Assembly: GCA_039815145.1 (NCBI GenBank)
Contig: JBCBZW010000035.1
Location: 1 to 44,507 of the forward strand
DNA length: 44,507 nt
Direction: 5' to 3'
Origin: Pseudomonadota bacterium
GTDB taxonomy: Bacteria > Pseudomonadota > Gammaproteobacteria > Steroidobacterales > JBCBZW01
Below the pieces are notes generated by a model, which saw only the letters and a list, made by a program, of their open reading frames with translations, ran no database searches and was not told the DNA's origin. Every line of letters begins with the position of its first letter. The stretch's first letter is position 1. Below are positions 32,353 through 41,122 of the stretch, in pieces. Made by a program: the position numbers and the translations under genes.

Positions 32353-34785
32353 GTGATGCTGTACCCGTCGTTCCTCGCCCCGCAGCAGCAGCTGCTGCGG
32401 TGGCGCCCCCTGCTTGCCGCCGCACTCACCCTGTCACTGATGTCCGCCGTGCCGGCGCGTGCGGACGATCCGCCGACGATCGCCGAGCTCACGGCGGACT
32501 TCGCCCATCACCCGGGCTTTCTCGATCTCTACTTCTCCGCCCAGGAGCACAGCTTGTACGTCGCCGTGCCGGCTGAGGGCACCGATGCGCTGTACGTGAA
32601 CTACCTGGCGGCGGGGGTCGGCTCTAACGACATCGGGCTCGATCGCGGTCAGATCGGCAATACGCGCTACGTGCAACTCCAGGTGCACGGGGATCGGGTG
32701 CTGGTGGTGCAGCCTAACCTCGCCTATCGCGCTCGCTCCGAGAACGCCGACGAGCGCCGTGCGGTGACCGAAGCCTTCGCCAGTTCCGTGCTCGCATCCC
32801 TGCCCATCAAGGCGCGCGACGACCAGCACGTACTGGCGGATCTCACCGCGTTTGCCACCACCGACGTGCACGGCATCGTCGGCCGCCTGCGCGGCACCAA
32901 GCAGGGCAACTACAAGCTCGACGGCGCCCGCAGCCTGGTGCTCGGCGATGCGCTGGAGTCCTTCCCCAAGAACACGGTGGTGGAGGCCCTGCTCACGTTC
33001 TCCGGCAGCGATCCAGGGAACTACCTGAGCGATGTCACGCCGACGCCCCAGGCCCTGAGCGTCCGCATCCGCCACGACTTCATCGCTGCCCCCGACGCAG
33101 GCTATCGCCCGCGCACCTATCATCCACGTTCGGGAGGTTACTCGCGGGAGTTCTACGACTTCGCGGCGCCCTTGGACAGCCCCCTGCGCAAGCAGATCGT
33201 CGCCCGCCATCGCCTGCAACGGGACGCCGAGAGCGGTCAGACCCTCGACCCCATCGTCTACTACGTTGATCGCGGCGCCCCAGAGCCCATCCGCTCCGCC
33301 CTGATGGAAGGGGCGAGCTGGTGGGCGCAAGCCTTCGCCCACGCCGGCTACCCGGACGGCTTTCGCGTCGAGCTGCTGCCCGAGGGCGCCAGCCCCCTGG
33401 ATATTCGCTACAACGTGATCCAATGGGTGCACCGCGCGACCCGCGGCTGGTCCTACGGCTGGGGCGTCATCGACCCGCGCACGGGAGAGATTCTGAAGGG
33501 CCACGTCACCCTGGGCTCCCAGCGCGTACGCCAGGACCAACTGATCGCCGAGGCCCTAACAGGCCCCTTCGGTGAAGGGGGTGACGGCGGCGCCGCAGCG
33601 CGTGAGATGGCCTTGGCACGCCTACGCCAGCTTGCCGCCCACGAGGTGGGCCATACGCTCGGCCTCGCCCACAACTTCGCGGCCAGCGGCCAGGGTGATG
33701 CGTCGGTGATGGACTACCCGCATCCCTACATCCGCCTCGATGGACGCGGCAAGATCGATATCACCAAGGCCTACTCGGTCGGCGCCGGTCGCTGGGATCT
33801 GCACGCCATCGATTATCTCTACCGCGGGTTCGCGCAGGCTGAAGAAGCGCCCGGCCTGCGTCAGATCATCGCGGCCGGCGCCGACCTCGCGTACCTGTCG
33901 GACGCCGACGCCCGAAGCCCCTCGACCGCTGCCCCTGGCGCCCACCTCTGGGACAATGGGGCAGACCCGCTGGCGCGGCTCGAGGAGCTGATGCGTATCC
34001 GTGCTCTGGCCCTGAAGAAGTTCTCGGCGGCAGTGCTGCGCCCGGGCCGGCCCCTCTACGAAGCCGAAGCGCGCCTGGTGCCCGTCTACCTGGTGCATCG
34101 CTATCAGCTGGAAGCGGCCGCCAAGCTCATCGGCGGCACCCATTACCGCTACGGCCTGCGCCGCGAAGCGGTGCCTGACCCTGCGCCGGTGAGTGCGAAG
34201 CGACAGCTACGGGCGATCGATGCCGTGCTCGGGGCCAGTGCAGTCGACACGCTCCTGGTTCGCCCCCACATACGTGCCCTGATGCATCCGCCGGAGAGCG
34301 AGTCGGCACGCACGCGCGAATACTTCACCCACCGGACGGGGCGGGTCTTCGACCCCAACGCCCCGGTGCGCGCCGGCGCCCAACTCACCGCGAGCCTGCT
34401 GCTGGATTCCCAACGCGCAGAACGCCTGCTGGCGCAGCAGGCACAGGACCCCGCACTACCGAGCCTCGATGTGCTGCTCGAGCGCATCGCGACCGATCGC
34501 ATCCAGCTGAGCGAAGGGGGAACGTCGGCCAAGGCCGTGGCCGCGCGGGAGATCGCCTGGACCTTCCTACGGGAGCTGCAGCGCCTGAGCATCGACGCCA
34601 ACGCGTCTCAAGGCGTGCGCACCACCGTGATGGGCACGCTGCGTGACATCCAAGGGTGGGCATCGGAGCAGGCGGCATCGTCTTACCACCAGGAACTCGC
34701 GGCCGAACTCACTCGCTTCCTCGAGCGGCCATCGGAAGCGTCGCTGGGGCCCCGGCATCCGATCCCGCCGGGCTCACCGATCTGA
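32353..34785 (+). CDS. Secreted zinc-dependent metalloprotease (DUF5117/DUF4953 type)
   Basis: The 810-residue product has an N-terminal signal peptide (to about ARADDPP). A beta-rich N-terminal region precedes the metzincin-like zinc site HEVGHTLGLAHN, with H430, E431, H434 and H440. Downstream are SVMDYPHPYIRLDGRGKIDI, with a Met-turn-like MDYP, and a helical C-terminal domain. This arrangement is that of large secreted zinc-dependent metalloproteases of bacteria; substrates are unknown. It starts at GTG 32353 (or the adjoining ATG 32356) after TAAGGAAA. It may share the metB transcript, 38 bases away. It converges with cheR with only eight bases between stop codons. Confidence 0.87.
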   Translation: MMLYPSFLAPQQQLLRWRPLLAAALTLSLMSAVPARADDPPTIAELTADFAHHPGFLDLYFSAQEHSLYVAVPAEGTDALYVNYLAAGVGSNDIGLDRGQIGNTRYVQLQVHGDRVLVVQPNLAYRARSENADERRAVTEAFASSVLASLPIKARDDQHVLADLTAFATTDVHGIVGRLRGTKQGNYKLDGARSLVLGDALESFPKNTVVEALLTFSGSDPGNYLSDVTPTPQALSVRIRHDFIAAPDAGYRPRTYHPRSGGYSREFYDFAAPLDSPLRKQIVARHRLQRDAESGQTLDPIVYYVDRGAPEPIRSALMEGASWWAQAFAHAGYPDGFRVELLPEGASPLDIRYNVIQWVHRATRGWSYGWGVIDPRTGEILKGHVTLGSQRVRQDQLIAEALTGPFGEGGDGGAAAREMALARLRQLAAHEVGHTLGLAHNFAASGQGDASVMDYPHPYIRLDGRGKIDITKAYSVGAGRWDLHAIDYLYRGFAQAEEAPGLRQIIAAGADLAYLSDADARSPSTAAPGAHLWDNGADPLARLEELMRIRALALKKFSAAVLRPGRPLYEAEARLVPVYLVHRYQLEAAAKLIGGTHYRYGLRREAVPDPAPVSAKRQLRAIDAVLGASAVDTLLVRPHIRALMHPPESESARTREYFTHRTGRVFDPNAPVRAGAQLTASLLLDSQRAERLLAQQAQDPALPSLDVLLERIATDRIQLSEGGTSAKAVAAREIAWTFLRELQRLSIDANASQGVRTTVMGTLRDIQGWASEQAASSYHQELAAELTRFLERPSEASLGPRHPIPPGSPI

Positions 34786-34798
34786 CCGGACCGTCAGA
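34781..34798. repeat. Short inverted repeat over two convergent stop codons
   Basis: TCTGAC (34781-34786) and GTCAGA (34793-34798) pair perfectly around a six-base loop. The repeat contains the stop codons of both the metalloprotease (34783-34785) and cheR (34794-34796). It lacks T-runs, so it is at best a weak bidirectional transcription or mRNA-stability element. Confidence 0.35.
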
Positions 34799-35630
34799 GG
34801 CGCTTGTAGATGGTGTGCCCCAGGCGTTCGTAGCGATCGGCGGGGCCCGTCAGCTGCTCGGAATGGCCGATCATCAGCGTGTCGCCGGGTCGCTGGAGAT
34901 CCGACTGACGCTGGAAGATCCGCGACTTCGTCTCGAGGTCGAAGTAGATGACGACGTTGCGATTGAAGATTACGTCGAAGGGGCCCTTCATCGGCCAATC
35001 GCCGAGCAGGTTCAGGCGCTTGAAGGTGAGCAGCTGACGCAATTCCGGCACGATCTCGTAGCTGCCGTCGGGGCGCTTCTGCGTCCAGCGGCTGCGGAAG
35101 TCTGCGGGCACCTTGGCTTCCTGGTAGATGCCCGCCTTGGCGTGGTCCAGCACCTGCGTGTCGATGTCGGTGGCGAGGATCTTGACGTCGTTGCGAATCG
35201 TGCGCGACGGGCCACCGAGCACGTCCATCACCACACTCGCGATCGAGTAGGGCTCCTCTCCGGTGGAGGATGCACAACACCAGATGCGAATGCGCTTCTG
35301 GTCGCGCAACGCCGGCAGCACGGTCTGCGCGAGGTAATCGAAGTGATGCCGCTCGCGAAAGAACGAGGTCATGTTGGTGGTGATGATGCTCGGTAGCGCA
35401 TCCATCTCACCGCTGGTGGGGTCCTTCAGCAGCGCGATGTACTGATCGAAGTTACTGACCCCGATCTTGCGCATACGCTTGGCGAAGCGCGAGTACGCCA
35501 GCTGCCGCTTGATGTCCGGCAGCTGCACGCCGATCGTCGACGTGACCACCTCGCGGATGGTCTCGAAGTGTTGATCGGTGAACTCGAAGTTCTCGTCTTG
35601 GCCTTCGGCCGAGGGGGAGGAAGCAACCAT
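34794..35630 (-). CDS. cheR: Chemoreceptor methyltransferase CheR
   Basis: Transfers methyl groups from SAM to glutamates of chemoreceptors for adaptation. The 278-residue product has the N-terminal helical domain (FTDQHFETIREVVTSTIGVQ) and the SAM-binding domain: IRIWCCASSTGEEPYSIAS, KILATDIDTQVLDHAKAGIY and PFDVIFNRNVVIYFD. The C-terminus DTLMIGHSEQLTG is conserved. GGAG precedes the ATG. It is the last gene of the minus-strand chemotaxis operon, three bases after cheB. Confidence 0.96.
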   Translation of the reverse strand: MVASSPSAEGQDENFEFTDQHFETIREVVTSTIGVQLPDIKRQLAYSRFAKRMRKIGVSNFDQYIALLKDPTSGEMDALPSIITTNMTSFFRERHHFDYLAQTVLPALRDQKRIRIWCCASSTGEEPYSIASVVMDVLGGPSRTIRNDVKILATDIDTQVLDHAKAGIYQEAKVPADFRSRWTQKRPDGSYEIVPELRQLLTFKRLNLLGDWPMKGPFDVIFNRNVVIYFDLETKSRIFQRQSDLQRPGDTLMIGHSEQLTGPADRYERLGHTIYKRL

Positions 35631-35633
35631 TCT

Positions 35634-36719
35634 CTACGCTCCGTTAGCGGCCAACTTGGCCTCTTGGGCCTTGCCCAAGGGTCGATCACACCAGGAGACG
35701 ACGGCGGCTGCGATCTCAGACAGCGGCAGCGTCTCGCAAGCGCCGCCGAGCTTGTGTGCCTCGCCCGGCATGCCCCACACCACGCTACTCGCCTCGTCCT
35801 GCGCAACCGTGAAAGCGCCGGCCTCGCGTTGGCGCACCATCGCGTGTGCGCCGTCGTTACCCATACCGGTCAAGATAACGCCTAGCTGGCGGCGCCCCAT
35901 GAGTTCGGTGACAGAGTCGAACATCACCTCTACCGAGGGCCGGTGACCGTTGACACGATCTCCGGAGACCACCCGGCAAACGTAGCCTGTCCCCTCGCGA
36001 GCGAGGGTCAGGTGAAAGCCGCCCGGGGCCACGTACACATGGCCACGCTTGACCGTGTCGCCATCCTGCGCTTCTACCACCGTGAGCGCCGTCAGGCGAT
36101 CGGCACTGTCCGCGAAGGCTTTGGAGAATTTTTCGGGAATGTGTTGGGAGATCATGATCGGCGGCAGATCCCCGGGCAGCTCACGCAGGATCTCCTTCAC
36201 CGCCGAGGTGCCGCCGGTCGAGGAGCCGATCGCGATCACCCGATCCACCACCCCACTGGCCGCTTCACTCGACTTGGCAGATCTCAGCGGCGCCGCCTTC
36301 GGCGACGCCACCGCACCGCACTTGAGCTGATCCACCGTGCGGCTGCCGGCGATACGTAGCTTCTCACGGAGCTGCTCACCGAACTGAGGCATCGTGTCGG
36401 CGGTCGGCTTGGTCAAGACGTCTACGGCCCCGATCTCAAGCGCCTCCACGGCAACCTGAATGTTGCGCCCGACCAGGGAGCTCACCAGCACCACCGGCAT
36501 CGGCCTCAGCCGCATGATGTTGCGCAGGAAACTGAGCCCGTCCATCTTCGGCATTTCCACATCCAGCGTAATCACGTCGGGATTGGTGGCCTTGATGAGA
36601 TCACGAGCTTCGTAGGGATCCTCGGCCATGCCGACCACTTCCAGGTCGCTGTCCTGGGAGATCAACTGGTTGAGCAGCTGACGCATGCTCTGGCTGTCAT
36701 CGACGATTACGACGCGCAT
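35634..36719 (-). CDS. cheB: Chemotaxis response regulator methylesterase CheB
   Basis: Removes methyl groups, and deamidates glutamines, on chemoreceptors when phosphorylated by CheA. The 361-residue product has a receiver domain with phospho-acceptor D53 (ITLDVEMPKMDG) and a C-terminal esterase domain with S167 (IGSSTGG), H193 (SQHIPEKFS) and D289 (GMGNDGAHAM), matching the known catalytic triad. The ATG at 36717-36719 has AGGGAG; an upstream in-frame extension lacks support. It follows cheD by ten bases. Confidence 0.97.
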   Translation of the reverse strand: MRVVIVDDSQSMRQLLNQLISQDSDLEVVGMAEDPYEARDLIKATNPDVITLDVEMPKMDGLSFLRNIMRLRPMPVVLVSSLVGRNIQVAVEALEIGAVDVLTKPTADTMPQFGEQLREKLRIAGSRTVDQLKCGAVASPKAAPLRSAKSSEAASGVVDRVIAIGSSTGGTSAVKEILRELPGDLPPIMISQHIPEKFSKAFADSADRLTALTVVEAQDGDTVKRGHVYVAPGGFHLTLAREGTGYVCRVVSGDRVNGHRPSVEVMFDSVTELMGRRQLGVILTGMGNDGAHAMVRQREAGAFTVAQDEASSVVWGMPGEAHKLGGACETLPLSEIAAAVVSWCDRPLGKAQEAKLAANGA

Positions 36720-36729
36720 CGGGTTCTCC

Positions 36730-37359
36730 CTAGAACAATTCAATGTCGGGTGCGCTCTCTTGCTTCGGAGGACTTGCGATCGCCCGCATGTGCTCCTGCT
36801 CGCGAGAGGCGATCTCGGTGGTGGAGACCTCCTGGAGCCGCTTGACCATCGCCTTGCCGGTGGCCGGGAAATACATCACTCGACGCGGATTAACGTCGCC
36901 CAGATCCTCCGAACTGATCTTGAAGCCCTCGGTCTTCAGGAACTCGCGAACGAATGCGATGTTGCGCTCGCCGACATCCGACAGAGACGCCATCACACTG
37001 GCACCGCCGAACAACTTCACCTCGAGGCCAGCCCGATCTCCCCCTCGACGAATGATTTCATTGATTAGATACTCCATCGCGTAGGCACCATAGCGCATGG
37101 CGAAGCCCGGATCCTGCGCCTGGCCACCGCTGTTGGATGCGGGCAGCATAAAGTGATTCATCCCCCCGACTCCGAGGCTCGGCGAACGCACGCAGGCGGC
37201 GATGCAGGAACCCAAGACCGTGGTGATGCCCTCGTCGTGATCGGTCACGTAGCAGTCACCGGCCTGGATGTTGACCACCTCGCGATCGTGCTTCGGCGAA
37301 TAGTGGCGGCGGACGGACGAACGATCCTCCGCAAGGTTTCCCATTGATTTCGCGCTCAA
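36730..37359 (-). CDS. cheD: Chemoreceptor glutamine deamidase CheD
   Basis: Deamidates receptor glutamines and, in many species, is regulated by binding the phosphatase CheC. The 209-residue product has the triad T46, C52 (LGSCIAACV) and H69 (GGMNHFMLP), spaced exactly as in the characterised enzyme, and KLFGGASVMASL. I keep the TTG start (37357-37359) because GGGGAG lies just upstream; the ATG five codons later has none. The C-terminal tail ends APDIELF, beyond the usual domain. The neighbouring 37421 gene product also ends in IELF. Confidence 0.95.
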   Translation of the reverse strand: MSAKSMGNLAEDRSSVRRHYSPKHDREVVNIQAGDCYVTDHDEGITTVLGSCIAACVRSPSLGVGGMNHFMLPASNSGGQAQDPGFAMRYGAYAMEYLINEIIRRGGDRAGLEVKLFGGASVMASLSDVGERNIAFVREFLKTEGFKISSEDLGDVNPRRVMYFPATGKAMVKRLQEVSTTEIASREQEHMRAIASPPKQESAPDIELF

Positions 37360-37420
37360 GCCTCTCCCCTCTCACCCTGACCAGGGCGACCGCGCCCAGC
37401 GGGCGCAGCGCGCTCCTGCG

Positions 37421-37930
37421 CTAAAACAATTCGATGCTGGACTCGCCAGATGACGACGGCGGCGGTGCGGCGAGTGCGTCCGGTGGCGAACCGAACAAAC
37501 TGTCGAACACCTCGCACTCGCGCACCATCGTGTAGTCCGACCGCATGCCCGATCGCAGAGCAGCCCACGCGTCAGTGGACTCGGCGCTCGGCGAGGCGAC
37601 TAGCGAACCCATCTGATCCATGGCGCGAATCAGGTGTTCGAGGCGCTGGGCCTGGTTGTCAGCGAACTGCAGCGTCTGCACGATGACATCGGAGCTGAGC
37701 TTGACCTCGCCCTCGGCGCCACCGCTGGCCTTCAGAGCGGCACCCATCACCTTGAAGGCGTCGGCCAGCTCATCCAACCGTTCCTGGGCATCCGAGCGCA
37801 GCGCTTCGAGCTGCGCACGCTGCAGATCCAGGAGCGCTTGAAGCGCCCGTTGATGGCCCCCGTCATGATCGTCAGCATCCTCGCAAACGCTGACCCCATT
37901 CGGATCGCCCGTGTTGGTCGTCTGAGTCAC
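37421..37930 (-). CDS. Unknown chemotaxis-operon protein, CheZ-like candidate
   Basis: The 169-residue product is mostly helical, likely coiled-coil (RALQALLDLQRAQLEALRSD; QERLDELADAFKVMGAALKA), followed by VQTLQFADNQAQRLEHLIRA. D91 and Q95 reproduce the D-x3-Q spacing of the CheZ phosphatase active site, within an LQF-D-x3-Q-x3-H pattern. The C-terminus, after a proline/serine linker, ends SSIELF, like CheD. It starts at GTG 37928-37930 with a weak ribosome site. No standard CheZ is in this window, so it may be a CheY phosphatase or adaptor. That is inference from one motif and location. Confidence 0.72.
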   Translation of the reverse strand: MTQTTNTGDPNGVSVCEDADDHDGGHQRALQALLDLQRAQLEALRSDAQERLDELADAFKVMGAALKASGGAEGEVKLSSDVIVQTLQFADNQAQRLEHLIRAMDQMGSLVASPSAESTDAWAALRSGMRSDYTMVRECEVFDSLFGSPPDALAAPPPSSSGESSIELF

Positions 37931-37942
37931 ACAGCCGCCCGC

Positions 37943-38248
37943 TTAGGAAAAGACGGTCGTGAGCCCTAGCATCGCTAGCGCTTCCGTCAATCGATCGGAA
38001 CGGTGACGTAGTTCGGTGATCAACGATTGATCGCCCCTCTCATGGGCGAAGGCGGCGATCAGCTGCAGGCCCGCCGTGTCGACCTTCTCCACCTGACTCG
38101 CGTTGAGGGTGACCACATCCGTGCTCTCGACGATGCGCGCGAGCTCTTCATGTAGGGCCGAGCTACCGGCGATCGTCAGCTGCCCAGGGAGATTCACCTG
38201 GATCGCATCACCTTCCAATTTCTCGACCACCGCTGCTTGTTCTGCCAT
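37943..38248 (-). CDS. STAS-domain protein (anti-sigma antagonist-like)
   Basis: The 101-residue single STAS domain has VNLPGQLTIAGSSALHEELA, then VVTLNASQVEKVDTAGLQLI. T58 in DTAG is at the position phosphorylated in SpoIIAA-type proteins (DSSG). STAS proteins of this size occur in chemotaxis operons next to cheA in several proteobacteria; a partner kinase or phosphatase is not visible here. GGAG precedes the ATG. It sits between cheA and the CheZ-like candidate. Confidence 0.87.
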   Translation of the reverse strand: MAEQAAVVEKLEGDAIQVNLPGQLTIAGSSALHEELARIVESTDVVTLNASQVEKVDTAGLQLIAAFAHERGDQSLITELRHRSDRLTEALAMLGLTTVFS

Positions 38249-38307
38249 TGCTCTAACTCCTTCTCCCCGCCAACGTGTTTCGGCCCACCGCGCTGCGCAC
38301 TACGCCC

Positions 38308-40620
38308 TTAGGCTGCTGCCCGCCCGCCGCGAGCCTCGCCGCGGTTGTAGAACCGGTGCACGAAGCCTGGCACGTCGAGAATCAGGGCGACGGTGCCGTC
38401 GCCGAGAATCGTTGCCCCGGAGAGGCCTTCAACCTGGCGGTAGTTTTCCTCGAGGCTCTTGATCACGACCTGCTGCTGCTCCAGCAGCTCGTCCACGAAT
38501 AGCCCGACCCGCTGGCCGTCCGCCTCGACGATGACCAGCAGGCCCTGATCGGGCACGTCGGAGCGCGTGCGGTAGAAGGCATCGTAAAAGCTGGTAACGG
38601 GTATGAACTCACCCCGCGTCTGGTACACGCGCCGCTTACCCGCGAACTCGTTGATCTCGTTGGAGCGAACCTGGACGGTCTCGACGATGGAGAGCAGCGA
38701 CAGCACGAAGGTCTCCTCGCCGATACGCACCAGCTGACCGTCGAGGATGGCGAGCGTGAGCGGCAGGCGGATAGTGAAGACCGTGCCGACACCAACCTCC
38801 GAGGTCACCTCTACGCGGCCACCGAGGTCCTTGATGTTCCGGCGCACCACGTCCATACCCACGCCACGGCCGGAGACGTCGCTGACCGTTTCGGCGGTCG
38901 AGAACCCGGGCTGGAAGATCATCTGGATCGCACGCTCGTCGGAGACCTGCTCGTCCGGTCCCACCAGGCCACGCGAGCGCGCCTTGTCGAGGATCTTCTC
39001 AGGGTTGAGGCCCTGGCCGTCGTCGGAGATGCGGATAACGATGTTCCCGCCCTCGTGGAAAGCGCTGAGTTCGATCGTGCCCGTCTCGGACTTGCCGGCC
39101 TCCCTACGCTTCTCCACAGGCTCGATGCCATGGTCGAGGGAATTGCGCACCAGGTGCACGAGGGGGTCACCGATCTTCTCGAGTACGGTCTTGTCGAGCT
39201 CCGTCTGCTGCCCGGTGAGCTTGAGATCGATCTTCTTGCCGAGCTGAGCGCTCAGGTCGCGTACCAGACGCGGGAAGCGGCTGAAGCAGAAGCGGATCGG
39301 CAGCATGCGGATCTGCATGACGCTCTCCTGGAGCTCGCGCGTATGCCGCTCGAGCTGAGCGAGACTGTCCTTCAGACCGCCGAGCGAGTCATCAGCGTCC
39401 GCGCCGTAGCGCCTCAGCATCGACTGGGTGATGACGAGCTCACCTACCAGGTTGAGCAGGTTGTCGATCTTGTCGATGCTGACGCGGATCGACGTGGACT
39501 CACTGCCACCGCCACCGCCACCGCCAGACTTCTTCGGCGGATCAGCAGGGGGCTTAGCACCGCCCGCGGATGCCGGCGCACTCGCGGGCGGCGGAGCGGC
39601 CTTAGCGGGCGCGGCCTCGGCCTTACCAGGCGCACTCGGCGCGGCTGCTGGCGCAGGCGCGGCTGCAGGCGACGCGGCAGGGGATGCTTGCGCAGCGCTG
39701 GCGGCGGCCTGTGGTGCTGCCGCCTGCGCCTGGCCCGGGGTGGCGCCTGATTCGTCGCCTGTCTCACCCGCCACTGCTGCAGCAGCTTCGCTGATGGCGA
39801 TATCGGCGCTGAGCTCCACCCAGTCGAATACGTCGCGCACACTCTGAAGGCTCTCAGCCGTGCGCACCACGAAGGTCCAGTCCAGGTAGCAAGCTTCGGG
39901 ATTGAGTTCACCGAAGGCCGGCAACTTGTCGAGGGCGACGCTGGGGGTGACCGCCCCGAGGGCAGCGAGATCGCGCGTGAGGCTGAGGACGCAGTTCCCC
40001 GTCGCCATCATGTTCGGATGAGGAGCGAACTTGACGGTCACGTCGCGCTGCCCATCGTCCGCTGCCTCCCCGGCAGCCTGCGTCGCGCCGGCAGCCGGTT
40101 GTTCGGCTGCGCCCGCGTCTCCCGGTGCGCCCTGCGCAGCTTCGGCGGAGGCCTTCCCAGTGGCGGTGGCTGCATCGCCGGCGGCACTCTGCCCGCCCGC
40201 GGCGGCATCCGCCGGACCGCCCTGCCCCAGGGCAGCCACTTCGGTCTCGAGCTTCTGCTGCAAATCGGCAACTCGGGCCGTATCGTGGGCAGAGCCCTCT
40301 TTGGCCGCTCCTAGCATATCTCGTAGGCAATCGACGGACTTCAACAGAAGCGCGACGACCGGCTCGGTCACGTTGCGCTCACCCGAACGCATCTGATCGA
40401 GCAGCGTCTCCATATGATGGGTGAACTCAGCGATCGCCTCGAAGCCGAAGGTACCGGAGCCACCCTTGATGGAGTGCGCAGCGCGGAACACCTCGTTGAC
40501 CGTATCGGCGTCGGGCTCACCTGGTTCTAGGCGTAGGAGTCCGGCTTCGAGTACCTCGAGCCCTTCCACACTTTCTTCGAAGAAAATGTCCGTGATTTCG
40601 GACATGTCGAAGTCGGACAT
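38308..40620 (-). CDS. cheA: Chemotaxis sensor kinase CheA
   Basis: Histidine kinase that phosphorylates CheY and CheB under receptor control. The 770-residue product has an N-terminal HPt domain with phospho-acceptor H49 (AHSIKGGSGTFGF), alanine/proline-rich linkers, a middle domain (about 190-275, VKFAPHPNMMATGNCVLSLT), the P3 dimerisation helix pair (IRVSIDKIDNLLNLVGELVI), the ATP-binding domain (HLVRNSLDHGIEP, ISDDGQGL, VSGRGVGMDVV) and a C-terminal CheW-like domain. GAGGAG precedes the ATG. It follows cheY by 19 bases. Confidence 0.97.
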   Translation of the reverse strand: MSDFDMSEITDIFFEESVEGLEVLEAGLLRLEPGEPDADTVNEVFRAAHSIKGGSGTFGFEAIAEFTHHMETLLDQMRSGERNVTEPVVALLLKSVDCLRDMLGAAKEGSAHDTARVADLQQKLETEVAALGQGGPADAAAGGQSAAGDAATATGKASAEAAQGAPGDAGAAEQPAAGATQAAGEAADDGQRDVTVKFAPHPNMMATGNCVLSLTRDLAALGAVTPSVALDKLPAFGELNPEACYLDWTFVVRTAESLQSVRDVFDWVELSADIAISEAAAAVAGETGDESGATPGQAQAAAPQAAASAAQASPAASPAAAPAPAAAPSAPGKAEAAPAKAAPPPASAPASAGGAKPPADPPKKSGGGGGGGSESTSIRVSIDKIDNLLNLVGELVITQSMLRRYGADADDSLGGLKDSLAQLERHTRELQESVMQIRMLPIRFCFSRFPRLVRDLSAQLGKKIDLKLTGQQTELDKTVLEKIGDPLVHLVRNSLDHGIEPVEKRREAGKSETGTIELSAFHEGGNIVIRISDDGQGLNPEKILDKARSRGLVGPDEQVSDERAIQMIFQPGFSTAETVSDVSGRGVGMDVVRRNIKDLGGRVEVTSEVGVGTVFTIRLPLTLAILDGQLVRIGEETFVLSLLSIVETVQVRSNEINEFAGKRRVYQTRGEFIPVTSFYDAFYRTRSDVPDQGLLVIVEADGQRVGLFVDELLEQQQVVIKSLEENYRQVEGLSGATILGDGTVALILDVPGFVHRFYNRGEARGGRAAA

Positions 40621-40639
40621 GCGACGTATCTCCTCGGGG

Positions 40640-41002
40640 TCAGGACAGCACTTTGTCGACCGTTGCGAGCAACGAGTCGGGACTGAAGGGCTTTACGATC
40701 CAACCGGTGGCACCGGCGGACTTCCCCTTGGCTTTCATCTCAGCGCTCGACTCGGTGGTCAGCACCAGGATGGGAGTGAATCGGTAACCACCGAGTTCTC
40801 GCAGGCGCGAGATCAACGTGATCCCATTCATTTCCGGCATGTGGACGTCGGTCACGACGAGGTTCACATCCTCGTCCTGGGCGAACTCGAGCGCCTCGAC
40901 GCCGTTTTCGGCGGTCACGACATCGTGTCCGCCAGACTTCAACACCAACGTCACCATCTGCCGAATCGAGGGCGAGTCGTCAACCGCAAGAATCTTAGCC
41001 AC
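40640..41002 (-). CDS. cheY: CheY-like response regulator
   Basis: Single receiver domain (120 residues) expected to take phosphate from CheA and signal to the motor switch. Acidic pocket D8/D9, phospho-acceptor D52 (VVTDVHMPEMNG), T82/T83 and K104 (KPFSPDSL) are all present. The start is GTG 41000-41002 with AGGA upstream. Located between cheW and cheA. The 120-base gap to cheW contains a direct repeat of GGCGCTCT but no clear promoter or terminator. Confidence 0.93.
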   Translation of the reverse strand: MAKILAVDDSPSIRQMVTLVLKSGGHDVVTAENGVEALEFAQDEDVNLVVTDVHMPEMNGITLISRLRELGGYRFTPILVLTTESSAEMKAKGKSAGATGWIVKPFSPDSLLATVDKVLS

Positions 41003-41122
41003 GTCGTCTAGTTCCTGTGCCTGCGTATGTCGTGTAAGAGGACTGGGAAGGAGGCGCTCTCGGGCGCTCTTATGACCAATCCTCTACCTAACTAGCGTAG
41101 TGTTCTTAATCGGAGCGCAGTC

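Noticed and set aside
41055-41085. GGCGCTCT direct repeat between cheW and cheY, considered as a terminator
   Set aside because: The copies are direct, not inverted, so no stem forms.
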